Notes under the pieces: generated by a model
What the model was told of the DNA's origin: nothing
Seen by the model: the letters and a program-made list of their open reading frames with translations, nothing else
Database searches by the model: none
Origin: a virus
IMG/VR virus record: IMGVR_UViG_3300010883_005856
Location: 1 to 24,406 of that record
Reading direction: 5' to 3' (one strand)
DNA: 24,406 nucleotides
Made by a program: the position numbers and the translations under genes
Shown here: in pieces, positions 15,021 through 21,600 of the stretch
Layout: every line of letters starts with the position of its first letter
How positions within the stretch are numbered: position 1 is the first letter of the stretch

Positions 15021-15971
15021 GTTGACCAGTGTTTCTAGATAAAATTGTTTATTATAAAGGCTGATTGTGTGAGCTTGTTTGATCACAGCTTGGTATTCAT
15101 CACTAGTCAGTGATAGAATGTTATTGATAGTTTCTTGCATTGCTTTCCAACGTTGAGGCCCTGTATAGTGATCATATGTTTCATCCCAACACGAGCTCCA
15201 CGTTTTAAATCCTAGCTGTCTTAAGTTGTGCAGATAATCTTTTGGTCCATACACTATCATAGGTTTACGACCAAGCAACGGTCGAGTAGTTTTTTCTGTA
15301 GCAAAAAATGTAGTGCCCATCGTCCAGGTTTCAGCTACTATCTCAATGTCAAAGTTATTATAATAATTTAATAAACTAAATTGTGGGCCTAGATATTGGT
15401 CTTTCTTGTATTGATCTAACACTGTCCTAGAATCTAAACTAGGTATATTAAAAGAACTGGCCCAGTCGCTAAATTCTTCGGGATCATCAACCCAACTGTC
15501 AAACATAGTTTTGTCTAAAATATCATAATTATATTTTTCATCATTCATTGAACTTAACAAACAATCTTGTTTTTGTAGCCAATATAGTATACTAAGTCTG
15601 GGAATATTTTTCCTCCCAATGAAACATCCTAGTTTGTGATGACCGACGTTAATCGAATCAATTGATAGTGTTTTATATTTCTTAACTGATTCTTGCCACC
15701 AATGGTTAAGAGTTTTCCATTTATTAATATTAGTATACAAGTTAGTTTTTTCTTCAAGATTCATAGAATCCAATCTTATAGTATACGGATCACGTTTGTG
15801 TATTCTAACATGATTGTCAATCAATTTAATAACATTACTATGAAATAGACTAGGACCTTCGTTATCTGAAGATATTAGAACAGTCTGATCTAAGTTATTC
15901 TCTAAAAAAGTTGTTAGTTCATTAGAATTTAATAACTGATCATCATGGATTGATAATTTGAACATTTTCAT
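15006..15971 (-). CDS. Glycosyltransferase-like protein, GT10 (fucosyltransferase)-like C-terminus
   Basis: The 321-aa protein has a divergent, charged N-terminal half and a C-terminal motif block IVAETWTMGTTFFATEKTTRP, then LLGRKPMIVYGP, LHNLRQLGFKTWSS. The order (E-T-W..., TEK, G-x-P, then LGFKTW) resembles the nucleotide-sugar-binding core of family 10 fucosyltransferases and the paralog at 21572-22591. No membrane anchor is present. The gene ends inside the bidirectional terminator: its last codons (KNPT and stop) are the 3' arm and loop of the hairpin. A late-type promoter variant lies 5 nt before the start. It probably belongs to the late glycan set despite lying outside the main block. 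Confidence 0.72.
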   Translation of the reverse strand: MKMFKLSIHDDQLLNSNELTTFLENNLDQTVLISSDNEGPSLFHSNVIKLIDNHVRIHKRDPYTIRLDSMNLEEKTNLYTNINKWKTLNHWWQESVKKYKTLSIDSINVGHHKLGCFIGRKNIPRLSILYWLQKQDCLLSSMNDEKYNYDILDKTMFDSWVDDPEEFSDWASSFNIPSLDSRTVLDQYKKDQYLGPQFSLLNYYNNFDIEIVAETWTMGTTFFATEKTTRPLLGRKPMIVYGPKDYLHNLRQLGFKTWSSCWDETYDHYTGPQRWKAMQETINNILSLTSDEYQAVIKQAHTISLYNKQFYLETLVNKNPT

Positions 15972-15976
15972 ACGAG

Positions 15977-15983
15977 TATTTAC
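15977..15983 (-). promoter_or_regulatory. Late promoter variant directly at the start codon of the leftward gene
   Basis: The minus strand reads AGTAAATACTCGTATG, with GTAAATA (15983-15977) five nt before ATG 15971. It differs from the late core by one base, and the following ACTC matches the plus-strand late promoter at 22950 (ATAAATACTCTATATG). If used, the mRNA would start essentially at the ATG. Confidence 0.45.
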
Positions 15984-15996
15984 TACTATATTTTGG

Positions 15997-16025
15997 TTGA
16001 CTAATAATTTATAATTTGTTATAAT
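15997..16025 (+). promoter_or_regulatory. Sigma70-type early promoter (leaderless)
   Basis: TTGACT (15997-16002), a 17-bp spacer and a perfect TATAAT (16020-16025). The predicted start is seven bases after the -10 box, at 16032, exactly the A of the ATG of the small downstream gene. Confidence 0.85.
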
Positions 16026-16031
16026 GTTTAC

Positions 16032-16220
16032 ATGGCATATAATTATAACTTAGAAAAAGTCAATGCAGATTTATATGATGATATAGATCAGCTAGCCCTA
16101 GACGCATCAGGAATGTTTGAACAAAAGCTACAGGAGTTAGGTATTGCATTACCAGATGATGAACTTGAACAATTATACGATTCAATGAGAACGTTAGCAT
16201 TAAATTCGGTTGACCAATAA
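16032..16220 (+). CDS. Small acidic early protein of unknown function
   Basis: The 62-aa protein is acidic and helical (EQKLQELGIALPDDELEQLY). It has the shape of small early phage proteins that bind and redirect host machinery, but I recognise no family. A consensus-like sigma70 promoter ends 6 nt before its ATG, so its mRNA should be leaderless, and no Shine-Dalgarno is present. It precedes a second strong promoter that reads its last codons. Timing and promoter strength suggest expression immediately after infection. Coding status rests on the promoter, the intact frame and normal phage codon use. Confidence 0.75.
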   Translation: MAYNYNLEKVNADLYDDIDQLALDASGMFEQKLQELGIALPDDELEQLYDSMRTLALNSVDQ

Positions 16221-16238
16221 ATCCAAAACTGCTATAAT
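16210..16238 (+). promoter_or_regulatory. Sigma70-type early promoter for the AAA ATPase gene
   Basis: TTGACC (16210-16215), a 17-bp spacer and TATAAT (16233-16238). Transcription should start near 16245, giving a 32-38 nt leader with a G-rich ribosome-binding site (GGGGG, 16270-16274). The -35 overlaps the last codons of the small acidic gene. Confidence 0.88.
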
Positions 16239-16282
16239 AGTATTTGAAAGTTAGGAATTAATCATTTACGGGGGTAATGAAT

Positions 16283-17089
16283 ATGGTAGCTAAAACTATA
16301 AAATTCAAAAAAGAAACAGATGAGCAAATCATCGAGCGTATTGGCAAACGTTTTACTATATTAGATGACATGACTAAAGCCGCAATTTGTGGTGATATAA
16401 GAGCAATGATCGTTGTAGGCCCTCCAGGGGTTGGTAAGTCATATGGTGTTGAAAAACAATTAGAAAAAGCAAGTATGTTTACAGAAGTTGCATCAAGACC
16501 TAAACAATATGATGTTGTTAAGGGTGCAATGAGTGCCATTGGTTTATACTGTAAACTATTCAACTACAAAGAAAAAGACAACGTGCTAGTGTTTGATGAT
16601 TGTGACTCAATACTACAAGATGAGTTATCATTAAACATTCTTAAAGCGGCGTTGGATTCAAAGAAAACAAGAAAGATTTGTTGGAACACTGATTCATACA
16701 AGTTACGTAATGAAGGTGTACCTGATACGTTTAACTTTGAAGGGTCAGCTATTTTTATTACTAACTTAAAGTTTGAAAATGTTAAAAGTAAAAAACTACA
16801 AGATCATTTAGAAGCAATACAATCTAGATGCCATTACTTAGATCTTACACTTGACACTGAAAGAGATAAACTATTACGTATCAAACAGATTGCAGGTACT
16901 GGTGCTCTGTTTCAAGACTATGATTTTAATGGTCACGAGCAAGAAGAAATGTTAAACTTTTTACAAGACAATGCAACTATGGTAAATGAACTTAGTTTAC
17001 GTATGGCACTTAAGATTGCCGATCTTAGAAAAGTATCTAATACAAATTGGCAAGAACTAGCAAGAGCAACCTGCATGAAGCGAAGATAA
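16283..17089 (+). CDS. AAA-family ATPase
   Basis: Walker A GPPGVGKS is at about residues 46-53, Walker B VLVFDDCD at about 101-108, sensor 1 is in SAIFITNLKF, and a possible arginine finger lies in QSRCHYLDL. It is 268 aa from ATG 16283, which is 8 nt after GGGGG; ATG 16277 (two residues longer) is too close to that site. The protein is shorter than T4 gp44 and lacks its clamp-loader signatures, so I call it a general AAA+ ATPase of the kind carried by many marine T4-like phages, with unknown remodelling target. It has its own early promoter and is followed by a terminator, so it is a single-gene unit. Confidence 0.85.
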   Translation: MVAKTIKFKKETDEQIIERIGKRFTILDDMTKAAICGDIRAMIVVGPPGVGKSYGVEKQLEKASMFTEVASRPKQYDVVKGAMSAIGLYCKLFNYKEKDNVLVFDDCDSILQDELSLNILKAALDSKKTRKICWNTDSYKLRNEGVPDTFNFEGSAIFITNLKFENVKSKKLQDHLEAIQSRCHYLDLTLDTERDKLLRIKQIAGTGALFQDYDFNGHEQEEMLNFLQDNATMVNELSLRMALKIADLRKVSNTNWQELARATCMKRR

Positions 17090-17109
17090 TTTGTTCGTTT
17101 CGTGTTCAT

Positions 17110-17136
17110 AAAGGGTGTTGATGGTTGACACCCTTT
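17110..17136 (+). terminator. Terminator hairpin that contains the -35 box of the next promoter
   Basis: AAAGGGTGT (17110-17118) pairs perfectly with ACACCCTTT (17128-17136) over 9 bp with a 9-nt loop, followed by CCCCTTTT (17137-17144). It lies 21 nt after the AAA ATPase stop. The -35 hexamer TTGACA (17125-17130) of the uvsW promoter is partly in the loop and partly in the 3' arm. Confidence 0.75.
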
Positions 17137-17153
17137 CCCCTTTTATATATACT
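17125..17153 (+). promoter_or_regulatory. Sigma70-type early promoter of uvsW
   Basis: Perfect -35 TTGACA (17125-17130), 17-bp spacer, -10 TATACT (17148-17153). The expected start is about 17160, next to the uvsW ATG at 17161, so the mRNA is probably leaderless. A TATAAT at 17155-17160 exists but would need a 24-bp spacer. Confidence 0.8.
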
Positions 17154-17160
17154 ATATAAT

Positions 17161-18618
17161 ATGAAGCAAGCATTATTACACATTAAAGATGAAGTCAACG
17201 TAAAAATTGAAGGACTTGAACTGGATGTCCGCAAGAAGCTAGTTGACATGTTCAAGTTTGAAGTTCCAGGTGCACGATACATGCCCGCAGTTCGGTTGGG
17301 CAGATGGGACGGAAAGGTTGGGTATTTTCAGCTAGGAGGTAGTACCTATATCAATTTGTTAGATGAGATATTACCGGTACTTGAACAATATAACTATGAG
17401 GTCGATCTTGAAGATTACAGGGACTACGAAAGAACGTTTAAGTTTACTCAGGTCAAAGAAGATAGTTATAGCCATTTAGTCTGGGATCCAACACATCCAA
17501 TAGCAGGACAACCAATAATGCTTAGAGATTATCAAGTTGAGATAATTAATAAGTTTTTATCTAACCCGCAATGCTTACAAGAAATAGCAACAGGTGCTGG
17601 TAAGACCTTAATCACAGCAGTGCTAAGTCATAGTTGTGAACAGCACGGTCGTACAATAGTTATAGTACCAAACAAAAGTTTAGTTACACAAACAGAAGCT
17701 GATTACATCAACATGGGATTAGATGTTGGTGTGTACTTTGGCGACCGTAAAGAGTTTGGAAAGACACATACTATATGTACATGGCAAAGTCTAAACATTT
17801 TGCTTAAAGGATCAAAAGCACATGCTGTAGATATCACAATTGATGAGTTCCTACAAGATGTTGTCTGTGTTATGGTTGACGAAGTACACATGGCCAAAGC
17901 AGATGCATTAAAAACTTTGTTAACGGGAGTTATGTCTCAGGTACCAATTCGTTGGGGACTAACTGGAACGATACCTAAAGAAGCATATGAACGTATGAGC
18001 TTACGTTGTTCAATAGGCGATGTTATAGGTAAACTGTCAGCAAACGAATTACAACAGGAAGGGGTGCTTGCTAACTGTCATGTAAATGTAGTGCAGTTAG
18101 TTGATCATGCAGAATATACTTCGTATCAGGATGAACTTAAATATCTATTAGAGACCAAAGACCGTATGAAGTATATGGCTGACCTAATTACTAAGATTAG
18201 AGCAAGTGGGAATACTCTGGTGCTAGTGGATAGAATTGCTCCAGGTCAGGCGTTAACTGAACTAATTAAAGATGCAGTGTTTGTATCAGGGGCTACTAAA
18301 GCCAAAGACCGAAAGGATGAGTATGATGAAATTGCAACAATGGACAGTAAAGTTATTATTGCCACTTATGGCGTTGCCGCTGTGGGTATTAATATCCCTC
18401 GTATTTTCAATCTTGTTCTTGTTGAACCTGGCAAGAGCTTTGTTAGAGTCATACAAAGTATAGGTAGGGGAATTAGAAAAGCAGAAGACAAAGACTTTGT
18501 GCAGATATGGGATATAACATCAACATGTAAGTTTGCCAAACGACATTTAACACAACGTAAGAAGTTCTATAGAGAAGCGAACTATCCGTTTGAAGTTGAA
18601 AAAATAGAATGGAAATAG
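17161..18618 (+). CDS. uvsW: UvsW, SF2 DNA/RNA helicase
   Basis: The 485-aa T4 UvsW-type helicase has an N-terminal domain with RWDGKVGYF (the UvsW DNA-binding fold), helicase motif I ATGAGKT at residues 143-149, motif II DEVH at 240-243, motif III GLTGTIPK, motif V region ATYGVAAVGIN and motif VI QSIGRGIRK at 432-440. It unwinds D-loops, R-loops and branched DNA and helps move T4 replication from origin-driven to recombination-driven forks. Translation begins at ATG 17161; an in-frame TTG at 17125 is the -35 box itself and cannot be the start. It overlaps nothing upstream, and the next promoter begins 3 nt after its stop. Confidence 0.97.
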   Translation: MKQALLHIKDEVNVKIEGLELDVRKKLVDMFKFEVPGARYMPAVRLGRWDGKVGYFQLGGSTYINLLDEILPVLEQYNYEVDLEDYRDYERTFKFTQVKEDSYSHLVWDPTHPIAGQPIMLRDYQVEIINKFLSNPQCLQEIATGAGKTLITAVLSHSCEQHGRTIVIVPNKSLVTQTEADYINMGLDVGVYFGDRKEFGKTHTICTWQSLNILLKGSKAHAVDITIDEFLQDVVCVMVDEVHMAKADALKTLLTGVMSQVPIRWGLTGTIPKEAYERMSLRCSIGDVIGKLSANELQQEGVLANCHVNVVQLVDHAEYTSYQDELKYLLETKDRMKYMADLITKIRASGNTLVLVDRIAPGQALTELIKDAVFVSGATKAKDRKDEYDEIATMDSKVIIATYGVAAVGINIPRIFNLVLVEPGKSFVRVIQSIGRGIRKAEDKDFVQIWDITSTCKFAKRHLTQRKKFYREANYPFEVEKIEWK

Positions 18619-18621
18619 TTC

Positions 18622-18650
18622 TTGACAAACACGCCACAGCAACTTATAAT
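18622..18650 (+). promoter_or_regulatory. Consensus sigma70 early promoter after uvsW
   Basis: TTGACA (18622-18627), a 17-bp spacer and TATAAT (18645-18650), both perfect. Transcription should start near 18657, three bases before ATG 18660. This promoter rules out the earlier in-frame ATG at 18609 for this transcript. Confidence 0.93.
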
Positions 18651-18659
18651 AAGGGTACT

Positions 18660-19160
18660 ATGCAAATACTTACATTAGAAAACACAAAGTACGATCTAGA
18701 CACACTGCCTGACGAAATAGATGATATGCGTTTTAGCATATTAGATAACAGTGATCCAAGTAATCCAGATTATCATTGGATACCGTTAATCTTCTTAGAG
18801 AGTTTTAATAGCCCAGCATTGGTATTAAAGATAGGTGAGCATACTATTAAGATGCCTGTAGATTGGCAAATATTAATTGGTGAACCAGATGTGGGTGATC
18901 TAGAAGTATTACCACTAACGTCAATTAATGATCGAGGGTTTAGAGCATTTCAGTTTAATAGTTTAACAGACTTTAGACCAAGTTTCCTAGACATAGAAAT
19001 TGTAGATGTCTATCAAGATGTTTCGTGGTACTCACCAAAATTAAAAAATGGGCAGTTACTAGCAATACCTTTAGAGGACGGGCCTACTCCTAAATGTTGT
19101 TATTTTGTCAAAGACATAAGTCGTAACTGTGAGATTGTTAATTACACTTTATCATTCTAA
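18660..19160 (+). CDS. Conserved-type phage protein of unknown function
   Basis: The 166-aa protein starts at ATG 18660, directly behind the consensus promoter, giving an almost leaderless mRNA with no Shine-Dalgarno. It is acidic and mixed alpha/beta, with strands VLKIGEHTIKMPVDWQILIG and FLDIEIVDVYQDVSW and the closing KCCYFVKDISRNCEIVNYTL. I recognise no catalytic motif. The position after uvsW, heading a run of four conserved-looking genes, suggests an early replication or takeover role. It ends in a TAATG junction with the next gene. An upstream ATG at 18609 would add 17 residues that overlap the -35 box and is rejected. Confidence 0.82.
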   Translation: MQILTLENTKYDLDTLPDEIDDMRFSILDNSDPSNPDYHWIPLIFLESFNSPALVLKIGEHTIKMPVDWQILIGEPDVGDLEVLPLTSINDRGFRAFQFNSLTDFRPSFLDIEIVDVYQDVSWYSPKLKNGQLLAIPLEDGPTPKCCYFVKDISRNCEIVNYTLSF

Positions 19161-19636
19161 TGGCAAATAATAGTTCACCTTTATACATTGGCAATGAAAT
19201 GGCGGCCTTTGATCGTAAAGACAGAGACTACTATGACAAGTTTACTGACGAAGAAAAGAAACAGTTCTCAACATACCTGATGTTACGTTATGGTGCAAGT
19301 GTTGGCGGAGCTGAAGACTTACAAGCATATTACTTAATGGCAACTAACAAGTTTGTAAACAAGTACTTCTTTGACTTAAACAAGCACACAAAACTACAAT
19401 GGTTGATGTGTACAGCAGTTAGTCCTAACATGGGCAAACAGTTTCACTATTGGCTTGCGGCCAAAAAGAAAGAAGGTAAGTCAACTAACAAAATAAGAAA
19501 AGTAGTAGCAGAATTGTTTCCAAACATGAAGTCAGACGAGATGGATATGTTTTTAGAAATGAATACAGTTAAAGAAATTAAACAATACGTTAAAGAGTTA
19601 GGATGGGATGACAAGCGAATTAAAGCAGACTTTTAA
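19160..19636 (+). CDS. Conserved-type phage protein; possible gp62-like clamp-loader small subunit
   Basis: The 158-aa helical, Lys-rich protein begins in the TAATG junction. The middle segment FVNKYFFDLNKHTKLQWLM, then GKQFHYWLAAKKKEGK, then a basic helical tail ending LGWDDKRIKADF, resembles in outline T4 gp62 (187 aa), where VNALSQFPE..., an F/Y-x-YL segment and a basic KRYGKWAK stretch occur in the same order. The identity is too low to be sure by eye. The clamp-loader large subunit gp44 is not seen in the window, so the alternative is an uncharacterised replication accessory protein. Its last 29 nt overlap the start of the zinc-finger gene. Confidence 0.83.
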   Translation: MANNSSPLYIGNEMAAFDRKDRDYYDKFTDEEKKQFSTYLMLRYGASVGGAEDLQAYYLMATNKFVNKYFFDLNKHTKLQWLMCTAVSPNMGKQFHYWLAAKKKEGKSTNKIRKVVAELFPNMKSDEMDMFLEMNTVKEIKQYVKELGWDDKRIKADF

Positions 19637-20300
19637 ATGTAAGTATTGTGATCGTGAGTTTCGTAAAGAAACTACGCTAGCAGTGCATGTCTGCGAGCAA
19701 AGGAAACGCTTTCAGCATAAGAATGACCCAGCAAGTCGAACAGCATTTCAAAGTTACTTAAAGTTTTATGAAACTACTCAAGGATCAGCAAAGACAAAAA
19801 CGTTTGATGCCTTTGCAACATCAGCATACTATAAAGCATTTATTAAGTTTGCTAATTATTGTGTAAATTCTCGTGTTGTTAATTCAGTTAGATTTACTGA
19901 ATGGTTGCTGAAAAACAATAAACGTATAGACTATTGGGGCAGTGACAAGATGTATGACGAATTCTTAAAGGAATATATCTTTAGAGAAAATGCCACAGAC
20001 GCATTAACCAGAGCATTAGAAACATCAATGGATTGGGCAGAAGAAGTTAACTCACCAAGTGAAGACTTTTTAAGATATGGAAATACTAACAAACTTTGTC
20101 ATTATATAGTTACTGGCAGAGTAACAGGATGGATTATATTTAATTGCCCAACAGGACATGACCTATTAGAGAACCTAAATCAAGAACAGTTAGCTATTGT
20201 TTATGAATTTATTAATCCTGACCGTTGGTCAAAATTATTAAAAGATTATCCAGGTGATACTGAATATGTTAAGGAAATGTTAAAACAAGCAGGATGGTAA
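19608..20300 (+). CDS. Zinc-finger protein of unknown function
   Basis: The 230-aa protein has an N-terminal zinc-binding motif FKCKYCDREFRKETTLAVHVC: CxxC (about residues 11 and 14), then H-x-C after a 12-residue loop, a C2HC-type finger that likely binds DNA, RNA or protein. The rest is helical with conserved-looking aromatic clusters (WGSDKMYDEFLKEYIF, VTGWIIFNCPTGHDLL) and a final LKQAGW. It overlaps the gene before it by 29 nt. The stop TGG TAA lies in the sequence AGGATGGTAAAA, which recurs exactly at the end of the next gene, marking a probable cassette junction. Related finger proteins occur in marine T4-like phages without assigned function. Confidence 0.85.
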   Translation: MTSELKQTFKCKYCDREFRKETTLAVHVCEQRKRFQHKNDPASRTAFQSYLKFYETTQGSAKTKTFDAFATSAYYKAFIKFANYCVNSRVVNSVRFTEWLLKNNKRIDYWGSDKMYDEFLKEYIFRENATDALTRALETSMDWAEEVNSPSEDFLRYGNTNKLCHYIVTGRVTGWIIFNCPTGHDLLENLNQEQLAIVYEFINPDRWSKLLKDYPGDTEYVKEMLKQAGW

Positions 20301-20302
20301 AA
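20291..20302 (+). repeat. 12-bp direct repeat flanking the SGNH gene (left copy)
   Basis: AGGATGGTAAAA spans the stop of the zinc-finger gene and the start of the SGNH gene. An exact copy lies at 21010-21021, 719 bp away, at the SGNH stop and the next start. The SGNH gene is therefore exactly bounded by identical stop/start junctions. Confidence 0.8.
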
Positions 20303-21019
20303 AAAAAAATGAAATTAACAGTATTAGGTGACAGTTATGTTACTCCAGGAGTTTGTGTTGACCCTAAAGATAGTTTTTGGGGGTTGCTTGCTAAAGATCT
20401 AAGTATCGCAACAATAGATAATTATGCAACATCGGCATTTAGTTTAGATAGCATAATACATATCCTGTTAAACGAAGACATTGATTTTAGTCAAAGTTAT
20501 TTTATTATAGGGATTCCGCCTATTATGCGTGAAGCATATTATTCAGAGGAGATAGGACATACATTAACGCTGAAAACTTTTAATGATTTTGAGAAAAAAG
20601 CAACGCCAATTAGTTGCTTAGAAAATGTTGATAACATACAGTTTCATGATAGGTATGATAATGATTACACAAAAGTTAATGTTTTTAGCTCTGAATGGCG
20701 TGAGGTGCAAGTAATAGAAAAAATATATCTAATACATCAATTCTTATTGTCCAACCACGCTAAGTTTGTTATACTAAATTTAAGTGTTCCTTTTGTGTAT
20801 CAAGATATGTGGCCAGCGGGCAAAGAAATTATAAAGAAAGTTTACAACCTTAAAGAGTGTAATCTTTTTGAAGACACTTATCAAAGCGTTAATGAAAAAG
20901 ATGGAATTAAACCAGCTGACTTTGATGAATATAAATGGATGGGGCATCACGGACCTGAGGGCAATCTGAATTATTATAATAAAGTAGTAAAACCATTGGT
21001 AACTAATTTAGGATGGTAA
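20294..21019 (+). CDS. SGNH-hydrolase-like protein (inserted cassette candidate)
   Basis: The 241-aa protein shows block I TVLGDSYVTPG with GDSY at residues 12-15 (nucleophile Ser14), and a possible block V MGHHGPEGNLNYY with the catalytic His near residue 225. The remaining SGNH blocks (Gly, Asn) are not clear, so the fold is likely but activity is less certain. Family members act on acetyl or other ester groups of sugars. The start overlaps the previous stop by 7 nt (ATGGTAA), and an A11 run follows at 20299-20309; a second start at ATG 20309 would be beyond the run. It is flanked by 12-bp direct repeats, consistent with a moron insertion. Confidence 0.72.
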   Translation: MVKKKMKLTVLGDSYVTPGVCVDPKDSFWGLLAKDLSIATIDNYATSAFSLDSIIHILLNEDIDFSQSYFIIGIPPIMREAYYSEEIGHTLTLKTFNDFEKKATPISCLENVDNIQFHDRYDNDYTKVNVFSSEWREVQVIEKIYLIHQFLLSNHAKFVILNLSVPFVYQDMWPAGKEIIKKVYNLKECNLFEDTYQSVNEKDGIKPADFDEYKWMGHHGPEGNLNYYNKVVKPLVTNLGW

Positions 21020-21021
21020 AA
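21010..21021 (+). repeat. 12-bp direct repeat flanking the SGNH gene (right copy)
   Basis: AGGATGGTAAAA is identical to 20291-20302, again overlapping a TGG TAA stop with an ATGGTAA start. Confidence 0.8.
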
Positions 21022-21600
21022 TTTAATACAGACGTTGATATTGACTTCGCTGATCGCGATGATATACTTAAATTAATTAAGCACACTTCTGCAATGCAGA
21101 ATAATGATCAGGGCATGCGTAAACATAACTCAGGAGTGTATGTAACAGACATTCCTTATAACCCATTGACAGACACAGCATCAATTGATTACCATTCAGC
21201 TGAAGAACGAGGTTATTTTAAGATTGATTTCCTTAACGTCAATGTTTACAAGTTGATTAAAGATCAGGCACACTATAACGAGCTGTTAGCAAAGGAAACA
21301 CCTTGGCATAGATTAAAAGATAAAACATTCTTTGAGCAAGTAATACACATTGGTAATCATTATGATCTAGTAGGTGATTTAGCACTAGATACAATACCAC
21401 GTATGGCGATGTTTCTGGCTCTGATAAGACCCGCAAAAAGATATTTAATAGGTAAAATCTGGGCAGATATAAGTAAAGACATATGGACTAAAACAGACGA
21501 ACAATACTTCTTTAAGAAGTCGCATGCAGTAAGTTACGCAGTGTTGGTAACATTACATATGAAATTACTAGATGAAAATTTACATACACGAGAGCAGTAA
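21013..21600 (+). CDS. Conserved phage protein of unknown function
   Basis: The 195-aa mixed alpha/beta protein has conserved-looking blocks: NSGVYVTDIPYNPLTDTASIDY, then GYFKIDFLNVNVYKLI, then PRMAMFLALIRPAKRYLIGKIW, and a closing KKSHAVSYAVLVTLHMKLL. I recall similar proteins in marine T4-like phages without assigned function, but I cannot name a family. It starts in the ATGGTAA overlap with the SGNH gene and overlaps the next gene by 29 nt. If the SGNH gene is an insertion, this gene was originally the direct neighbour of the zinc-finger gene. Confidence 0.85.
   Translation: MVKFNTDVDIDFADRDDILKLIKHTSAMQNNDQGMRKHNSGVYVTDIPYNPLTDTASIDYHSAEERGYFKIDFLNVNVYKLIKDQAHYNELLAKETPWHRLKDKTFFEQVIHIGNHYDLVGDLALDTIPRMAMFLALIRPAKRYLIGKIWADISKDIWTKTDEQYFFKKSHAVSYAVLVTLHMKLLDENLHTREQ

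Noticed and set aside
16258-16563. Leftward open frame of 101 codons opposite the AAA ATPase
   Set aside because: It is antisense to Walker A and runs through the early promoter leader; no support.
17125-17160. TTG start for uvsW
   Set aside because: The TTG is the first three bases of the -35 TTGACA box, and UvsW homology begins at ATG 17161.
17155-17160. TATAAT adjacent to the uvsW ATG as the -10 box
   Set aside because: It would need a 24-bp spacer from TTGACA; TATACT at 17148-17153 has 17 bp.
18609-18659. ATG 18609 as start of the gene after uvsW
   Set aside because: It lies upstream of the perfect promoter at 18622-18650, so the main transcript cannot include it.
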